DNA from: Paraescarpia echinospica | Lineage: Eukaryota; Annelida; Polychaeta; Sabellida; Siboglinidae | DNA length: 64,000 bases | Direction of reading: 5' to 3' | NCBI GenBank assembly: GCA_020002185.1 | Contig: JAHLWY010000266.1 | Location: 62,001 to 126,000, forward strand | Part shown: positions 10,643 to 20,470 of the stretch, in pieces | How positions within the stretch are numbered: position 1 is the first letter of the stretch | Layout of the letters: the number at the start of each line of letters is the position of its first letter | The notes under the pieces: generated by a model | Seen by the model: only the letters and a program-made list of their open reading frames with translations | What the model was told of the DNA's origin: nothing | Databases searched by the model: none | Made by a program: the position numbers and the translations under genes

Positions 10643-12060
10643 GGTTAGAGCAGTGGGCTCTCTTACCAGAGGTGGTAGTGTAGTTGTTAGGGCTCTCATA
10701 CCAGAGGTGGTACGGTAGTACTTAGGGCAGTGGACTCTCGTACAAGAGGTGGTGGTGTAGTGGTTAGAGCAGTGACGTCTTATACCAGAGGTGGTAGTGT
10801 AGTGGTTAGTGCTCTCATACTGAGGTGGTCATGTAGTTTTGAGCAGTGGACTCTCATACCAGAGGCGGGAGTGTAGTGGTTACAGCAGTGGGCTCTCGTA
10901 CAAGAGGTGATAACGTAGTGCTTATGGCAGTGGACTCTCATACCAGAGGTGGTAGTGTAGTGGTTAGAGCAGCGGAATCTCATTCAAGAGGTGGGAATGT
11001 AGTGACTAGGGCAGTAGACTCTTTTTCAGATGTGGTCGTGAAGTGTTTGAGCGGTGAACTCTCATACCAGAGGCGGGAGTGTAGTGGTTAGAGCAGTGGG
11101 CTCTCTTACCAGAGGTGGTAGTGTAGTACTTTGGGCAGTGGACTCTCGTACAAGAGGTGGTGGTGTAGTGGTTAGAGCAGTGGCGTCTTATACCAGAGGT
11201 GGTAGTGTAGTGGTTAGTGCTCTCATACTGAGGTGGTCATGTAGTTTTGAGCAGTGGACTCTCATACCAGAGGCGGGAATGTAGTGGTTACAGCAGTGGG
11301 CTCTCGTACAAGAGGTGATAACGTAGTGCTTAGGGCAGTGGACTCTCATACCAGAGGTGGTAGTGTAGTGGTTAGAGCAGCGGAATCTCATTCAAGAGGT
11401 GGGAATGTAGTGACTAGGGCAGTAGACTCTTTTTCAGATGTGGTCGTGAAGTGTTTGAGCGGTGAACTCTCATACCAGAGGCGGGAGTGTAGTGGTTAGA
11501 GCAGTGGGCTCTCTTACCAGAGGTGGTAGTGTAGTACTTTGGGCAGTGGACTCTCGTACAAGAGGTGGTGGTGTAGTGGTTAGAGCAGTGGCGTCTTATA
11601 CCAGAGGTGGTAGTGTAGTGGTTAGTGCTCTCATACTGAGGTGGTCATGTAGTTTTGAGCAGTGGACTTTCATACCAGAGGCGGGAGTGTAGTGGTTACA
11701 GCAGTGGGCTCTCGTACAAGAGGTGATAACGTAGTGCTTAGGGCAGTGGACTCTCATACCAGAGGTGGTAGTGTAGTGGTTAGAGCAGCGGAATCTCATT
11801 CAAGAGGTGGGAATGTAGTGACTAGGGCAGTAGACTCTTTTTCAGATGTGGTCGTGAAGTGTTTGAGCGGTGAACTCTCATACCAGAGGCGGGAGTGTAG
11901 TGGTTAGAGCAGTGGGCTCTCTTACCAGAGGTGGTAGTGTAGTACTTTGGGCAGTGGACTCTCGTACAAGAGGTGGTGGTGTAGTGGTTAGAGCAGTGGC
12001 GTCTTATACCAGAGGTGGTAGTGTAGTGGTTAGTGCTCTCATACTGAGGTGGTCGTGTAG
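10643..12060 (+). repeat. 408-bp higher-order repeat of the minisatellite
   Basis: GCGGTGAACTCTCATACCAG occurs at 11051, 11459 and 11867, exactly 408 bp apart, and the intervening sequences are nearly identical. A more diverged unit precedes 11051 and a partial unit follows 11867. Each unit holds about ten diverged 42-bp monomers, so the array was extended in blocks. Confidence 0.9.
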
Positions 12061-12527
12061 TGTTTGAGCAGTGGACTCTCATACCAGAGGCGGGAGTGCA
12101 GTGGTTAGAGCAGTGGGCTCTCATACCAGAGGTGATAACGTAGTGCTTAGGGCAGTGAACTCTCATACCAGAGGTGGTAATGTAGTGCTTAGGGCAGTGG
12201 ACTATCATACCAGAGGTGATAGTGTTGTGGTTTGTGCTCTCATACAGAGGTGGTAGTTTAGCGGTTAGTGCTCTCGTACCACAGGTGGTAGTGTAGTGTT
12301 TGAGCAGTAAACTCTCATACCAGAGGCGGGAGTGTAGTGGTTAGAGCAGTGGGCTCTCTTACCAGAAGTGGTAGTGTAGTGGTTAGAGCAGTGAATTCTC
12401 ATACCAGAGGTGGTAGTGTAGTGCTTAGGGCAGTGGACTCTCGTGCAAGAGGTGGTAGTGTAGTGGTGGCCCCCACCCTCAAAATCTCCCCACCCCAAAA
12501 ATCTCCCATCCAGCACCGTTCTTTCAC

Positions 12528-12625
12528 GGTCACCTTGTATACCTTGCGGGTTAGTTAGCAGTATACCTTGCAGGTTAGTGGGCAGTATATATTGCAGGTT
12601 AATGGGTAGTGCACATTGCAGTTAT
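12528..12625 (+). repeat. 24-bp repeat block
   Basis: About four copies of ACCTTGCAGGTTAGTGGGCA plus GTAT, just inside the left minisatellite arm. A similar block at 13405-13535 sits just inside the right arm. Confidence 0.8.
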
Positions 12626-13404
12626 ACCTTATACTTATGTCTTAACCACTGTGTGCTACACCTTACACCTTATACTTAGGTCTTAGCCACTAGTATTACG
12701 AGCTTGCACGGGATGAATGCTAGGCGGAGAATTCATAACGAAAGCTAGCTAGACAAATAAGGTTATACTATACTAAATGCGGTCTAGGCATTAGCCGTAG
12801 TTTTATCCGTTTATAGGCGGCCTAGGAGTTCATGGTGTAGAATAATCCACCGCGCGAAAGAACGCGGCCAGGAGTTTATGTTGAAGTAAGCTAATCCACC
12901 GCGAGAGACACGGCACCCGGGCCGAGGGGCTGTTCGAACGCCGGGCGGAGCTCCGTTAGCGAGGCTGGGGGGTGTGTGTGCTGAGGAAGGGTGCCTAGCG
13001 CGGGCAGGCGCGCTCGCGCGTAACGAGCGCGTAAGCAGGCTACAGCTTAACTAGGCTATAGATCATAGGTCAGCAGCGTCGGCGTTGTATTACGAGCTTG
13101 CACGGAATGAATGCTAGGCGGAGAATTCGTAACGAAAGCTAGCTAGACAAATAAGACTGCTGCTGAATTGAAGGTGGATTTATTGGTGCAATAGTCGGAT
13201 TATAGAGAATTAAAGGAGACGGTGAGTTTATATTTACTACACTAAAAGTTTTGTCCAGGAGGTCCGTTTATGAGCGTTGTCTGGTATAAAATAATCCACC
13301 ACGCTGAATGATGCGCGGGTAAGGGACACTGGCCCGTGGACGAGGTGGCGTTCGTAACGAAAGGGCCCTGAATCACGCCTAACAACCTCCCATCCAACAC
13401 CGTT
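12626..13404. other. Centre of the satellite palindrome; GC-rich, with a 67-bp duplication
   Basis: A 67-bp segment beginning ATTACGAGCTTGCACGG occurs at about 12697-12763 and 13091-13157 with two differences. Between them the sequence is unusually GC-rich for this window (about 12890-13060), with GCGAGAG, GGGCCGAGG and GCGCGCTCGCGCG strings. AATAATCCACCRCGC words recur three times. No ORF or RNA family recognised. Confidence 0.6.
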
Positions 13405-13535
13405 CTCCCACGGTCACCTTGTATACCTTGCGGGTTAGTTAGCAGTATACCTTGCAGGTTAGTTGGCAGTACACAATGCAGGTTAATGGGTAGTACACAT
13501 TGCAGGTTAATGGGCAGTATACCTTGCGTCCACTG
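13405..13535 (+). repeat. 24-bp repeat block
   Basis: About five copies of the ACCTTGCRGGTTARTKGGCA type, preceded by CACGGTCACCTTGTATACC as at 12520. Another block lies at 13805-13925 within the right array. Confidence 0.8.
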
Positions 13536-15509
13536 CTCAAACACTACACGACCACATCTGAAAAAGAGTCTACTGCCCTAGTCACTACACTCCAACCTCT
13601 TGAATGAGATTCCGCTGCTCTAACCACTACACTACCACTTCTGTATGAGAATCCACTGCTCTAAACGCTACACTACCAACTCTGGTACGAGAGTCCACTG
13701 CCCTAACCTCTAAACTACCACCTCTGTATGAGAGCACAAATCACAACACTATCACCTCTGGTATAAGAGTCCACTGCTCTAACCACTACACTACCACCTC
13801 CTCCCACGGTCACCTTGTATACCTTGCGGATTAGTTAGCAGTATACCTTACAGGTTAGTGGGGCAGTACACATTGAAGGTTAATAGGTAAAACACATTGC
13901 AGGTTAATGGGCAGTATACCTTGCGTCCACTGCTTAAACACTACACGACCAACACTGTACGAGAGTCCACTGCCCTAGCCACTACACTACCACCTCTATT
14001 TGAGAGTGCACTGCTCCAACTACTACACTACCACCTCTGGTACGAGAGTCTTCTGCCCTAACCGCTAAACTACCACCTCTGTATGAGAGCACTAACCACT
14101 ACACTATCACCTCTGGTATAAGAGGCCACTGCTCTAACCACTACACTACCACCTCTGGTATGAGAATTCACTGCTCAAACCACTACACTACCACCTCTGG
14201 TAAGAGAGCCCACTGCTCTAACCACTACACTCCCGCCTCTGGTATGAGAGTTTACTGCTCAAACACTACATTACCACCTGTGGTACGGGAGCACAAACCA
14301 CAACACTATCACCTCGGGTATGATAGTCCACTGCCCTAAGCACTACATTACCACCTCTGGTATGAGAGTTCACTGCCCTAAGCACTACGTTATCACCTCT
14401 GGTGTGAGAGCCCACTGCTCTAACCACTGCACTCCCGCCTCTGGTATGAGAGTCCACTGCTCAAAACTACATGACCACCTCAGTATGAGAGCACTAACCA
14501 CTACACTACCACCTCTGGTATAAAACGCCACTGCTCTAACCACTACACCACCACCTCTTGTACGAGAGTCCACTGCCCTAAGTACTACACTACCACCTCT
14601 GGTATGAGAGCCCTAACAACTACACTACCACCTCTGGTAAGAGAGCCCACTGCTCTAACCACTACACTCCCGCCTCTGGTATCAGAGTCCACTGCTCAAA
14701 CACTACACGACCACATCTGAAAAAGAGTCTACTGCCCTAGTCACTACACTCCCACCTCTTGAATGAAATTCCGCTGCTCTAACCACTACACTACCACCTC
14801 TGTATGAGAATCCACTGCTCTAAACACTACACTACCAACTCTGGTACGAGAGTCCACTGCCCTAACCGCTAAACTACCACCTCTGTATGAGAGCACAAAC
14901 CACAACACTATCACCTCTGGTATGAGAGTCCACTGCTCTAACCACTACATTACTACCTCTGATATGAGACTCCACTGCCCTAAGCACTACGTTATCACCT
15001 CTGGTGTGAGAGCCCTAACCACTACACTACCACTTCTGGTATGATAGTTCATTGCTCTAACCACTACAATACCACCTCTGGTATGAGAGTGCACTGCCCT
15101 AACCAATACACTACCACCTCTTGACTGAGAGTCCACTGCTCTAATCCTTACACTACCAGGGCAGTACACCTTACAAGTTAGTGGGCAGTACACCTTGCGG
15201 CGTTCTTGACCGCCCTATTTATAAGAAAGAGCGTAGTGAGTGGACTCACTGCGCTCGAACACGGATACCACAAAACAGCCGAGTCTGGCAAGGTTATTGA
15301 CTACACGACCACCTCTGTATGAGAGTCCACTGCCCTAGCCACTACACTACCACCTCTATTTGAGAGTGCACTGCTCTAACCACTACACTACCACCTCTGG
15401 TACGAGAGTCTTCTGCCCTAACCGCTAAACTACCACCTCTGTATGAGAGCACTAACCTAAGAGGCCACCGCTCTAACCACTACACTACCACCTCCTGTAC
15501 GAGAGTCCA
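13536..15509 (-). repeat. Inverted copy of the 42-bp minisatellite
   Basis: Reverse-complement units (GTCCACTGCTCTAACCACTA, then CACTACCACCTCTGGTATGA) run to the right terminal repeat. Distinctive monomer orders match the left array in mirror order: 14266-14457 mirrors 12071-12256, and 14987-15193 mirrors 10086-10316. The 408-bp block that is repeated on the left is essentially single here. Confidence 0.85.
15188..15305 (-). other. SINE-like segment inside the array (right copy)
   Basis: Reverse complement of 9965-10081, reading from GTGTAGTCAATAACCTTGCC to TATAAATAGGGCGGTCAAGA. It preserves a more complete middle (AGTGAGTCCACTCACTACGC) than the left copy. Confidence 0.5.
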
Positions 15510-15540
15510 CTTTGATGTTTCGCCCATTTCCTTTGATGTT
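15510..15540 (-). repeat. Right terminal inverted repeat (31 bp)
   Basis: Reverse complement of 6921-6951 with one mismatch. One extra G separates it from the right TGACCT copy at 15542-15547. Confidence 0.85.
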
Positions 15541-15667
15541 GTGACCTTAAGCCAGTATGATATTTTACAATTATTTTATTGATTATTAAGATAATGAGCC
15601 TAAACTAAATATTAGATAGACCAATTACTATTTATATGTAATGTATTTAACAAGATTTAACAAGATT

Positions 15668-15695
15668 GCCATCCAGAGAATTAACTCTAGATGGC
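15668..15695 (-). other. 3'-terminal hairpin of the CR1 element
   Basis: GCCATCTAGAG and CTCTGGATGGC form an 11-bp stem with one G-T pair around a TTAATT loop, a few bases before the terminal repeats. In CR1/L2-type LINEs, structured 3' ends are thought to be where their RT starts copying. Confidence 0.7.
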
Positions 15696-15743
15696 AGGTG
15701 GACAAGGAAGCGCTTTGGCTTATCGAGAGTCCAACCCTTTTAT

Positions 15744-17250
15744 CTACATATATCCAGCCGTTCTGAGGTATGTGTCGATTTTATTTTTAAACATATTCAC
15801 ACTACTAGCACCCACACAATCATCAGATAATCTGTTCCATTCATTCACAGTCCTTTGTGAAAATGAGAACTTTCTCACGTCTAATCTACACTGCTCCTTT
15901 ACTAATGTAACTTCATGTCCTCTAGTCTTTCTATCTTTCTTAACTGAAAAAAACATATTTCTATCAATATTTTCATAACCATTCAATATTTTAAACATTT
16001 CTATCTGATCTCCTCTCAGTCTCCTGGTCTCTAGTGTTGTTAAACCACATTCTTTTAGGCGTTTTTCATAACTAAGATCCCTCAGTTTTGGTATCATTTT
16101 AATCGCTCTCCTCTGTACTCTTTCTAGCATACCTATGTCCTTCTTGCGGTATGGCCTCCACGCTTGTATACAATATTCTAAATGAGGCCTAACTATTGTT
16201 TTGTACTGCGGTATTATTAGTTCTTTTTCTTTATATGCTATATTTCGCCTAATCAATCCAAGGATTTGATTTCCCTTTGAAGCTGCAATTCCACACTGCT
16301 CTGAAACCTTCATGTCAGCAGTAATTGTCAGCCCTTTGTCTTTTTCTTTTACAGTAGTATTTACTACAGTTCCCCCCATTGTATATTCTACATGTTCGTT
16401 CCCATGTCCTGTGTGAAGGCATTTACATTTCCCAAAATTGAACAACATTTGCCACTTTTCAGACCATTTGATCAACCTGTCAAGATCATCTTGTAAATGC
16501 TGTCTATCCCCATCACTTTTAATCCTTCTAAACACTTTTGTATCATCTGCAAATGTCAACACCTTGCTAGCTATATCATCGTCCAAATCGTGTATATATA
16601 TTAAGAATAATATAGGTCCCAGTACTGATCCCTGTGGAACCCCACTCAAAACTGATTTCCAGTTTGAAGCCTCCCCATCAACAACTACCCGTTGTCTTCT
16701 GTCAATCAGCCATTTTTCTATCCAGTTAATTATACCATTTCCTATGCCATGGGCTTTTAGTTTAAGCAGTAATCTCTGATGTGGCACTTTGTCGAAAGCT
16801 TTTTGAAAATCTATGTAGATGATATCTACTGGTGATCCATCATCTACCCACTTAGTGATATCTTCCAAAAAACATAACATATTTGTTAAGCATGACCTCG
16901 CTTTTAGAAACCCATGTTGAGATGGGTTTATCAAGTTATGTTTAACAAGAAAATCCACCATGTGATCTTTAATTAGTCTTTCTAATAATTTACAAATCAC
17001 CGATGTTAAACTAACTGGTCTATAATTATTTGACTTGTTTCTCGAACCTTTTTTAAATAATGTTTGCTTCTTTCCATTCTAAAGGAACCACTCCCTCTTC
17101 TAATGACAAGTTGAAAACTGTTGCAAGCGGTATGCTAATTTGTTCTACAATTTCCACTAGTAGTTTGGGTGGAATACCATCCACTCCAGGTGATTTATTT
17201 TCCTTCATAGCCCTAATTTTCTTAGCTACCATTTCTGGGGTTACAATTAA
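15744..17250 (-). pseudogene. CR1 reverse transcriptase (ORF2 C-terminal part)
   Basis: The long frame 17000-15744 (418 codons) carries the RT from the SLTSVICKLLE region through KAFDKVPHQRLL, SGVPQGSVLGP, the FADDTKVF active site, LGLTI-type thumb blocks, LEYCIQAWRPY and the C-terminal NEWNRLSDDCVG. It stops at 15744. The first RT block (ENKSPGVDGIPPKLL, LEWKEAN) lies in the upstream frame, 17250-17062, continuous with the endonuclease frame apart from a TAG at 17251-17253. A small deletion near 17055 shifts the frame and removes residues between EAN and the KKGS block. All catalytic Asp residues remain, so inactivation is recent. Confidence 0.92.
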
Positions 17251-18632
17251 CTATCTTAAATAGTCTGATTCTGCCTCCTTGAACTTAGCCTCTGGTACTG
17301 GCAGTGAACTAGTGTCTTCTCTGGTAAACACTGAACTAAAATACTCATTTAGGTCTTCTGCCATTAAGAATCTTTCTGATATTATATTTCCAGCACTATC
17401 TTCTAGAGGACCGACCTTATCCTGAACTTTCTGTTTGCTTCGAACATACGCATAAAAACTCTTGCTGTCATGTTTTATATTACAAGCTAATTTATGTTCA
17501 TAGCTTCTCTTTGAATTTCTAATTTCAGCTGTACCTTGGTTTAGTGCTTCTTTATAAATGTTGTAGTCTTCGTCATTGCCAGTACGTCTATATGACTTCC
17601 ACATCATTTGTTTATACTTAATTTGTCTAATGGCTTCTTTCGATAAGTATTTCTTTCTGGTCCCTTTCCCTTGTTTTTTGAAGGGAACAAATTTATCTAC
17701 GATGCACTCTATTTCATTCTTTAAGATATTCCAGCATTCTGTTGCTGTCTTATTCCTCAGTGTATTATTCCAGTCTATCTTTGCTAAATATTTCCTCATT
17801 TCCTTATATCTTCCTTTGTGGAAATTTCTCCTGAACTGCTTTTTATTATTTCTTTCTGATTTTACTTTGATGGTAAAATGTATCTGGCTGTGATCACTAC
17901 TTCCCAGAGGCTTACATAATTTAACATTGTCAACTAATTCATTCTGTGAGGACAAAACTAAGTCTAACACATTCTCTCCCCTGGTTGGTTCTAGCACATG
18001 TTGAGAAAGGAAACTATCTTGTACTAAAACTAAAAACTTGTGGTCCTCACTACCCATACTCTGTAGAGATTTCCATTTTATATGCCCATGGTTAAAATCC
18101 CCCATAATAACACAGTCCCGTTTGCTCACTTCCCTTATAGCGTTTTGTATTTTTTCATTCTCTTCTATGCTTATGTTTGGACTTCGATAAACTAATCCAA
18201 CCGTTAACGTTGAGTTTCCTGTAACTATGTTACACCAAACAGCTTCTTCGCAATCTGCTTCTCTGTCTAATTTTATTTCATAAGCCTGATAGATTCTTTA
18301 ATATATAAAATAACTCCACCTCCCCTTCTTCCTATTCTATCTTTCCTAAACATTACATATCCTGTCAGTCCCAATTCGGCATCTGATATATCGGTGGTTG
18401 CCCATGATTCGGTTATACCTATTATGTGAGGGTCAATATCTTCTACCATAATGTTTAGTTCATTTCTTTTGTTTACTATACTCCTTGCATTTAAACAAAC
18501 ACATTTATACCCAGCTTCAGAACAGTTTTCCAGACTGTTCTTTGCTGAATTATTTTTGCTGCCTTTATCTATGCCTCCAGTTTCAGGCTTCTCTGCGAGT
18601 CCCCCCTGCGAATTTAGTTTAAATAGATGCAA
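17251..18632 (-). pseudogene. CR1 endonuclease and linker (ORF2 N-terminal part)
   Basis: The N-terminal frame (18632-18273) shows LNARSIVNKRNEL, the catalytic Glu in GITESW, and RRGGGVILYIK. After a frameshift near 18275 the domain continues through GLVYRSPN, MGDFNHG, LDLVLSSQ and SSDHSQIHF (18129 onwards), so the EEP catalytic residues are present. A basic linker (NFHKGRYKEMR to YEHKLACNIK) leads to an in-frame TAG at 17251-17253. The first codons overlap the end of ORF1 in another frame (18614-18632), with no ATG visible at the overlap. Re-initiation or frameshift translation is a possibility, not shown. Confidence 0.9.
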
Positions 18633-19436
18633 CCTGTCCCACTGTCAACAGATCGCAGCAGATTCTCTGAGAATACTGCTGCCCCCTTTCCACTTAGATG
18701 GAGGCCATCTCTCATGTACATATCTTCTCTCCCAACAAAGTACCCCCATAAATCTATGAATCCCACGCCCTCTTCCTCACACATCTGCTCAACTAGTGCG
18801 TTGATCGCCATCCTCTTACAGTTTCTGTATCTTGCCCCCCCTTCCTCCCATTACTGGCAAAATTCCTGAGAGAATAACCTGTTCCACTCTTGTCTTCTTT
18901 AGCTTCCTCACTAGATGTCTGTACTTCTGAACTATCCCAGTTGTTCCCTCCTTGTCTGCATTGTTTGTCCCTACGTGTACTAGTATAGACCCTCCCTTGC
19001 CATGCCCCAATACCTTCTCTACCCTTTCGGTCACATGCTCTATCCTAGCCCCCGGTAGACATACAACAACGTCCTTCCCCTCGCATATAGTCTTGTCTGT
19101 TTTTCTCAGAATTGAATCGCCCATAAACACTCTCTCTTTTCTCCTTGCCCCCTCAATCACTGCCTCGGAGTAGCTCCTCCGGTTTGCATATGTCTGGTTG
19201 TTGTCTTTTCCTCTTGTCGTCTTCTCTCCTGTCACATTCCTTCCCTTCTTTCCTGTCGCGTTTTCTCTTGTCCCCTTTCCTCCTGTCATCTTCTCTTCTA
19301 GCACATTTACTCTCACTTCCTTTCGTCCCTTCTTCTTTCCTCCCATCACATTTTCTTCTCTCCTCTCCCGTCCCTTTTCCCCGGCTACCTCCTTCACTAC
19401 GGTCACTTTCTCCCCTGTCACCTTCACGCCTGTCAT
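18614..19436 (-). pseudogene. CR1 ORF1 with C-terminal SGNH/GDSL hydrolase domain
   Basis: Residues 1-110 are a Lys/Gly/Glu/Thr-rich, repetitive basic tract (TGEK, GGK, NVTGEK words), probably RNA-binding. An SGNH esterase-like domain follows with VFMGDSILRKTD (nucleophile Ser), VHVGTNNADK (oxyanion Asn) and, after a one-base frameshift near 18813, MRDGLHLSGKG (catalytic Asp and His). All four blocks survive. Esterase-type ORF1 proteins are known from CR1 elements and may act on membranes or RNP assembly. The ATG at 19436 follows an in-frame stop about 45 bp upstream, which supports this start. Broken only by the frameshift. Confidence 0.88.
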
Positions 19437-19480
19437 GTTTTCTGTTTTTTGCTGAACACTGTTTTCTTTTTACATATATT

Positions 19481-20235
19481 TAAAGTGGCTAATGGGTTTA
19501 TAGTGTCAGTACTTAGACACTGATGCTATTCTGCAACTGTGATTGTATTTATAGCATTACTTTTCATGTTCTTTCACATCTCTGTATGCATTGTTTCAAT
19601 AAAATCTTCTTCTGGTGTTTCTACTCTGCTGTTGTCATAACTCATTATAACTAATATATCATTATATGTAGCACACATAACAGAGGCGTACCCAGGATTG
19701 ATATATTGGAGGGTTCTTAAATGGGTATCACAGAAACGGTGGATGTTGCATGCCATCATTCACTGTACACTGCCGTATAGTGTGGGATTTCTTGGGGGGT
19801 TTCCGGGCAACGAGAAAACTTCCGTGGGCACGCACCCGCATAATAACATGAACAATAATAATAATAATGAATTTTTATTTACATACATACAATACATACT
19901 TACATATTTTACAAAACTACTAATGCCCACAATTAGGGTCTATATTTACATAGTTCTGTATGCTATATTGTGCATGTAATTAGACTGTACATTGCTTTGA
20001 GCAATTGCTTTTGGAAATTACTATGGTTACAGGTGTAATAAAAGTATATTTTATTTATAATATTTGCTTTATTCGCAGACTCCGCACAACATACAAATGC
20101 ATTATTGCGTTATATAGTTGTGATATTAACAATAGTTACATATGGCCAGTAAGTAAAAGATTGCTGCTACTTGAACCATCAATAAACGATACGTAATGAG
20201 TCCGAGACAAAGGGAGAACTGAAACGCAGCGCGGT
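19481..20235. other. No gene recognised; short (AAT)n at 19853-19869
   Basis: AT-rich sequence of uncertain origin. It may contain the CR1 5' UTR at its left end. No RNA fold or ORF with family resemblance seen. Confidence 0.4.
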
Positions 20236-20470
20236 CGGGAATGTGCTCGGACCTATAACACCGATGAACACAGTTCCGACGTGCCGTGTCCGAGCACCAC
20301 AACATGCACACTTATGCGTGTTGAGTGCTCGGACCTTTATCACCGACACACGCGGTTCCGGTGCTCGGCTTGCTGTTCCGCGTCCGTGCACAGGAAAGAA
20401 GCCACAACAGGCGCATGCGAGTTTACTGCTCGGACGTTTATCACTGGCACACACGGTTCCGCAAAACTCT
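20236..20470 (+). repeat. Imperfect tandem repeat, GTGCTCGGAC-centred, about 90-100 bp
   Basis: GTGCTCGGACCTATAACACC (about 20241), GTGCTCGGACCTTTATCACC (about 20327) and CTGCTCGGACGTTTATCACT (about 20428), each followed by an ACACRCGGTTCCG-like word and separated by GCATGCG/CACAACA words. Three copies. Overlapping short frames are shadows of the repeat. Confidence 0.7.

Larger units (their letters stand above)
8955..12470 (+). repeat. 42-bp minisatellite derived from a tRNA-like 5' half
   Basis: The basic unit is 42 bp: GTGGTAGTGTAGTGGTTAGA, then GCAGTGGACTCTCATACCAG and AG. It repeats dozens of times with point changes and some units shortened to about 34 bp. TAGTGTAGTGGTTAGAGC resembles the D-arm and A box of tRNAs such as tRNA-Glu, and TGGACTCTCATACCAG resembles an anticodon arm. 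No B box follows within the unit. Because 42 is a multiple of three, apparently open frames of 14-residue repeats (SHTRGGSVVVRAVD type) appear; I regard them as by-products of the period. Confidence 0.85.
6915..15547. mobile_element. 8.6-kb TIR element filled with satellite arrays; TGACCT target duplication included
   Basis: TGACCT at 6915-6920 is followed at once by a terminal repeat beginning AACATCAAAGGAAAT. The reverse complement of that repeat ends at 15540, and TGACCT recurs at 15542-15547. The 31-bp terminal repeats differ at one position and each contains two AACATCAAAG words 21 bp apart, resembling paired transposase-binding sites. The interior codes for nothing recognisable: AT-rich direct repeats (7150-8820), a 42-bp minisatellite (8955-12470), a unique centre (12626-13404) and the minisatellite again in inverse orientation (13536-15509). 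The element appears non-autonomous; superfamily unknown. Confidence 0.75.
15647..19480 (-). mobile_element. CR1-like LINE with SGNH-hydrolase ORF1, near full length
   Basis: Minus strand: ORF1 (19436-18614), endonuclease (18632-17251), RT (17250-15744), then a short 3' UTR with a hairpin (15668-15695) and a doubled ATCTTGTTAA tail (about 15647-15667). This is a whole CR1-type layout with all parts in order. One frameshift in ORF1, two in ORF2 and one in-frame stop make it inactive, but it is well preserved. The 5' end is not defined; it probably lies near 19480. CR1 elements typically end in a short tandem repeat rather than poly(A), as seen here. Confidence 0.9.

Noticed and set aside
8901..12558. 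Many open frames with 14-residue repeats (SHTRGGSVVV type) on both strands
   Set aside because: They follow from the 42-bp period, a multiple of three. They occur on both strands and in the inverted array, and have no start context, domain or codon pattern of a gene.
8955..15509. Repeat-spacer arrangement that might be taken for a CRISPR array
   Set aside because: Units are contiguous, diverged 42-bp monomers without unique spacers, in eukaryotic DNA beside LINE and gypsy elements.
18451..19483. Plus-strand Ser/Leu/Pro-rich frames opposite the CR1 ORF1
   Set aside because: Antisense shadows of the Lys/Gly-rich ORF1 on the minus strand.
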